Shown: in pieces, positions 21,905 to 23,748 of the stretch
Layout: each line of letters begins with the position of its first letter
How positions within the stretch are numbered: position 1 is the first letter of the stretch
Source: CAYFQV01 sp964413635
Lineage (GTDB): Bacteria > Spirochaetota > Spirochaetia > DSM-27196 > PWMO01
NCBI GenBank assembly: GCA_964413635.1
Contig: CAYPTH010000036.1
Span: 1 to 23,748 of the forward strand
Length of the DNA: 23,748 nt
Reading direction: 5' to 3'
Translations under genes and position numbers: made by a program
Notes under the pieces: generated by a model
Databases searched by the model: none
What the model was told of the DNA's origin: nothing
Seen by the model: the letters and a program-made list of their open reading frames with translations, nothing else

Positions 21905-21989
21905 GTGAAGCGGAGGGCTCTGCTGAAACACTAACACGGAAATCCCAGACCGCCGTGCTCGAAAGATTGTGCCAAACCTGTGGATAACC
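21905..21989 (+). pseudogene. hicA: Internally deleted hicA toxin remnant
   Basis: Three nt after the hicB stop, GTG begins VKRRALLKH followed at once by a stop codon (21932-21934). This is the canonical N-terminus of HicA partners of short HicB (MKRR.LL.HL). In the +1 frame from 21936 the sequence reads TEIPDRRARKIVPNLWI, close to the canonical HicA C-terminus (RH.EI...LARKIC.DL.I). The middle, about 35-40 codons with the dsRBD core and catalytic histidine, is missing. The toxin should be inactive. This is a by-eye comparison to known family features. Confidence 0.62.
21979..21987 (-). promoter_or_regulatory. Isolated exact DnaA box
   Basis: Exact TTATCCACA on the minus strand, overlapping the hicA remnant and upstream of the protease gene. 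It may be coincidental. Confidence 0.3.
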
Positions 21990-22020
21990 GGTCAGTATCC
22001 CGTGTATTGTATTGATTGGA

Positions 22021-22027
22021 AGGGGAG
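22021..22027 (+). promoter_or_regulatory. Ribosome binding site deciding the protease start
   Basis: AGGGGAG ends 5 nt before GTG 22033. The in-frame TTG at 22012 lies upstream of it, so the GTG is the better start. Confidence 0.6.
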
Positions 22028-22032
22028 TCGCA

Positions 22033-22383
22033 GTGGGCATTACCACCGTCCAAGCCAGTGTCTCCGGCCCCAACGGGACCGCCGGAAATCTCACTCTGCT
22101 CGTCGACAGCGGAGCTACGCTATCTCTCATCCCTGATCCGGTGTGGAGACAGCTCGGACTCAAAGCGAAGCGCCGAGCCGCCTTCGTCCTTGCCGACGGT
22201 ACTCAGGTAACCCGGCCGGTCTCCGAGGCTCACTTTCGGTTTGGCGAAGTTGAGGGCCACAGCCCGGTCATTCTCGGTGAGCCAGGAGACGAGCCGCTCA
22301 TGGGCGTGATCACGCTGGAGAACCTGGGCGTCGTGTTCGATCCCTTCAAGCGTGAGCTGAAGCCGATGAAGATGCGGTTGTGA
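22033..22383 (+). CDS. Retropepsin-like clan AA aspartic protease
   Basis: Retropepsin-like proteases are homodimers in which each subunit gives one catalytic aspartate. The 116-residue protein has the active-site motif LLVDSGATLSLIP with Asp25 (numbered from GTG 22033) and the downstream hydrophobic-Gly element LMGVITLENLGVVFDP, which matches small bacterial and archaeal stand-alone clan AA proteases. No signal peptide or membrane segment is seen, so it is probably cytoplasmic. The substrate is unknown. It sits among toxin-antitoxin genes, with a hicA remnant before it and a hairpin after it. A functional link to those genes is speculative. Confidence 0.82.
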   Translation: MGITTVQASVSGPNGTAGNLTLLVDSGATLSLIPDPVWRQLGLKAKRRAAFVLADGTQVTRPVSEAHFRFGEVEGHSPVILGEPGDEPLMGVITLENLGVVFDPFKRELKPMKMRL

Positions 22384-22394
22384 GTGGGTTTGCC

Positions 22395-22417
22395 GGGGTG
22401 TCTGCACGTGACACCCC
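22395..22417 (+). terminator. Hairpin after the protease gene
   Basis: GGGGTGTC / GACACCCC form a perfect 8-bp stem with a 7-nt loop, starting 12 nt after the protease stop. There is no clear T-run, so termination is possible but unproven. Confidence 0.45.
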
Positions 22418-22479
22418 TGTACCCCTGGTTCGCGTCTACCAGCGGTAAATGAGTCCGTAGGTCGCGTGGTAGGCCCAGG

Positions 22480-22615
22480 CGGCGCCTTCGAGGCGCGCCG
22501 GAAGATCCAGGAGTGCCTCTACTGGCTCTGGCTCCTCGACGAGCGCGGCCAGATTGCCGGTCACCAGTATCGCGACGCAGCCTTCACGAACGCCCTCTTC
22601 ATGCACGAGGCGCTC
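22480..22615 (+). pseudogene. 136-bp perfect direct repeat, copy 2 (gene fragment of four-helix-bundle protein)
   Basis: This is an exact copy of 21487-21622 without the 5' and 3' ends of the gene. The frame stays open from a GTG at 22466 to a TAG at 22640-22642, so a peptide of about 58 residues is possible, but there is no ribosome binding site. It ends 4 bp before the stop codon of the convergent vapC. Perfect identity including synonymous sites indicates a very recent duplication or ongoing gene conversion. Confidence 0.9.
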
Positions 22616-22619
22616 GGAC

Positions 22620-23018
22620 TCAAGCCACCATTAGGCCTATAGATTTGTATTCCCAGACCTGAGAATCAGCGGTAAGAAAGATGAACTCCTGCTGAAGACA
22701 CTGCCAGATTAGCAGCCGATCGAACGGGTCTTTGTGTGTACCCACATACTCAAGGCGGTAAGAGATAGCCATTTGCTCGGTGGTCGCGGCGAGAAGCGCG
22801 AATCCCGCTTCCATTGCGCCATGGACCAACTGCTCCGGGGTAATGCCCGAGAGCTTGAGTTTGCCGAGACCGAACTTTAGGCCTATCTCCCAAAAGCTCA
22901 CGCTACTGACGTGCTTCGTATGTGTCTCGTCTTCGAGAATTGCTCGATGCTGCGCTGAGATTTTATCGGGATCGAGAAGGCTCCAGATGAGACAATGAGT
23001 GTCGACGAGATAGTTCAT
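22620..23018 (-). CDS. vapC: PIN-domain ribonuclease toxin (VapC-like)
   Basis: VapC toxins are PIN-domain, Mg-dependent RNases that cleave tRNA or rRNA when free of antitoxin. The 132-residue protein has the typical length and acidic residues: Asp6 in YLVDTH, Glu44 in SFWEIGLK, Asp97/Asp100 in HKDPFDRLL, and Asp118 in LTADSQV. This YLVDTHCLIW subfamily is normally paired with Phd/YefM-type antitoxins, as here. The ATG overlaps the antitoxin stop (ATGA). The 3' end stops 4 bp from copy 2 of the 136-bp repeat, so the last residues may have been altered by that rearrangement. Confidence 0.9.
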   Translation of the reverse strand: MNYLVDTHCLIWSLLDPDKISAQHRAILEDETHTKHVSSVSFWEIGLKFGLGKLKLSGITPEQLVHGAMEAGFALLAATTEQMAISYRLEYVGTHKDPFDRLLIWQCLQQEFIFLTADSQVWEYKSIGLMVA

Positions 23019-23254
23019 TCGCCGATTAGCTCGTCGGCCGTCATCTTGAAGTCATCGCCAAACTCGGCGCTTCCTTGGTCCTTCAGGAGTCCGAGGCGTA
23101 TCCTGTTCTTCTTGCGATAGGTGGAGTATGGAATCAGCACCGCGACGTTCTCGTGTTTCTTTCCATACGAAACGACGATTTCCTCTCCGTTTTTGACCTC
23201 TTCGACCACCTGAGAGAAATGCGCCTTGAGCTCCCCGACCGGCATAGTCTTCAT
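23015..23254 (-). CDS. Phd/YefM-family antitoxin
   Basis: Phd/YefM antitoxins bind their toxin through a C-terminal tail and repress their own operon through the N-terminal DNA-binding fold. From ATG 23254 the protein has 79 residues. It shows MPVGELKAHFSQVVEEVKNG and EEIVVSYGKKHENVAVLIPY, which are standard for the family, followed by a charged toxin-binding tail (GDDFKMTADELIGE). ATG 23245 (MPVGELK) is an alternative start; the open frame upstream to 23344 runs through the promoter and is rejected. It is translationally coupled to vapC by a 4-bp overlap. Confidence 0.88.
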   Translation of the reverse strand: MKTMPVGELKAHFSQVVEEVKNGEEIVVSYGKKHENVAVLIPYSTYRKKNRIRLGLLKDQGSAEFGDDFKMTADELIGE

Positions 23255-23261
23255 ACCCGGA

Positions 23262-23298
23262 ATGGTAGTCGCGCAATACGTATTTGTCAACTTGACAA
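23262..23298 (-). promoter_or_regulatory. Promoter and operator of the Phd/VapC-type operon
   Basis: On the minus strand TTGACA (23290-23285) and TACCAT (23267-23262) are 17 bp apart. Two perfect palindromes overlap or abut the -35: TTGTCAACTTGACAA (23284-23298, single central base) and AATACGTATT (23275-23284). These are good candidates for autoregulatory antitoxin binding. The -10 ends 7 nt before the ATG at 23254, so the transcript would be leaderless or nearly so. Confidence 0.6.
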
Positions 23299-23380
23299 GA
23301 ACACCTGGGCCACTGGTAGCGCTATACGTAGAGCTCAGCTGCAAGGCGCGACGGTAGCCTTGACTGGCTGAAGCGTGATG

Positions 23381-23689
23381 TTATCCTGCCTTCTCACTGC
23401 GTTCGATCAGCTGCCCGGTGATGTACTTGTGCATCACGCTCTTCACGAGTGTCTGGTACCGCAGCCCTTCCTTTTCGGCTTGGCGCTTGATCCTATCCAG
23501 CTCCTCAGCATCTATCCGAATGTTCATTTTCGCGGCGCGATTCCTGAGATGCTCGCGCGCCGCTTGGCGGAGTTCCTCCTGGCGCTGCCGAGATGGCTGG
23601 CCAAGCGCCTCGGTATCCACGTCATCGAGCTCTTCCATCAGCTCTTTCTCTTCGCGGTCAAGGTAGTCGGTGTCGTATCGGTCGGTCAT
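23381..23689 (-). CDS. CopG/ribbon-helix-helix-like antitoxin
   Basis: The 102-residue protein has a highly charged N-terminal half (DREEKELMEELDDVD) and a C-terminal ribbon-helix-helix-like region, KMNIRIDAEELDRIKRQA then GLRYQTLVKSVMHKYITGQL. This resembles CopG-type antitoxins that end in the YQTL...LHKY..G pattern. Such proteins bind DNA as dimers and repress their own operon. AGGGAG lies about 8 nt before the ATG. The gene starts 2 bp after the stop of another reading frame entering from the right edge, the usual position for its toxin (toxin first). The antitoxin role is inferred. Confidence 0.72.
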   Translation of the reverse strand: MTDRYDTDYLDREEKELMEELDDVDTEALGQPSRQRQEELRQAAREHLRNRAAKMNIRIDAEELDRIKRQAEKEGLRYQTLVKSVMHKYITGQLIERSEKAG

Positions 23690-23691
23690 TG

Positions 23692-23748
23692 CTATTCTCC
23701 CTCTATAAGGTGTTTGAACTTGCGACTCGGATAGACGGTTTTCAGGAA
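23692..23748 (-). CDS. C-terminal end of an unidentified gene, possibly the paired toxin (cut by window edge)
   Basis: The minus-strand frame from the right edge reads FLKTVYPSRKFKHLIEGE and stops at TAG 23694-23692. The 18 basic residues, the 2-bp gap to the CopG-like gene and the shared strand suggest the tail of a small toxin gene in the same operon. Too little is present to name the family. Confidence 0.45.
   Translation of the reverse strand, partial: FLKTVYPSRKFKHLIEGE

Noticed and set aside
21487..22615. Diversity-generating retroelement (four-helix-bundle protein plus about 140-bp repeat)
   Set aside because: The size and fold are suggestive, but the copies have no adenine-specific differences, no reverse transcriptase is present, and the repeat lies in the bundle gene itself.
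1..23748. CRISPR arrays, tRNA or rRNA genes, insertion sequences
   Set aside because: No regularly spaced repeats, cloverleaf or rRNA signatures, or transposase motifs were seen on either strand.

Overview
The window is a chromosomal replication-origin region from a GC-rich bacterium, probably a spirochaete. This is inferred from gene content and order: gyrA/gyrB divergent from dnaA-dnaN-recF-DUF721(dciA), then rpmH-rnpA-yidC-jag, with parAB nearby, a YidC with a large periplasmic domain and no dnaC/dnaI. I could not run a homology search, so the phylum call is moderate confidence only.

Layout. (1) 1-1731, minus strand: parB (3' end cut by the window edge) and parA, transcribed from a strong, almost leaderless promoter. 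(2) 1800-3409, plus strand: a MutT-type Nudix hydrolase and an adenosine deaminase-family protein. (3) 3435-8627, minus strand: a YigZ/IMPACT protein, a perfect 16-bp parS site, then the gyrB-gyrA operon. (4) 8628-9089: the likely oriC, with exact DnaA boxes, between divergent gyrB and dnaA. (5) 9090-13414, plus strand: dnaA, dnaN, recF and a DUF721/DciA gene overlapping recF. (6) 13411-16462: an rpmH-rnpA-yidC-jag operon with a near-consensus promoter. (7) 16463-16726: an intergenic region with two exact DnaA boxes and several hairpins; a third box lies in the 3' end of jag. (8) 16727-21163: the glycine cleavage operon gcvT-gcvH-gcvPA-gcvPB. (9) 21272-23748: an accessory segment with a four-helix-bundle protein gene, hicB next to a broken hicA, a retropepsin-like protease, a perfect 136-bp direct repeat, a Phd/VapC-type pair, and a CopG-like antitoxin beside the tail of a gene cut by the right edge.

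How it fits together. Sections 1-5 form the initiation and segregation module: DnaA and oriC start replication, DciA probably assists helicase loading, DnaN and RecF serve the fork, gyrase relieves supercoils, and ParA/ParB act on parS about 4.8 kb from the origin. Section 6 is the conserved ribosome, RNase P and membrane-insertase cluster. Section 8 supplies the T, H and P proteins of glycine cleavage but not the L protein. Section 9 looks like a small, decaying toxin-antitoxin island with signs of recent local duplication.

The points most worth a second look are the 136-bp perfect duplication, the second DnaA-box cluster at jag-gcvT, glutamine at the main quinolone-resistance position of GyrA, and the internally deleted hicA beside an intact hicB.
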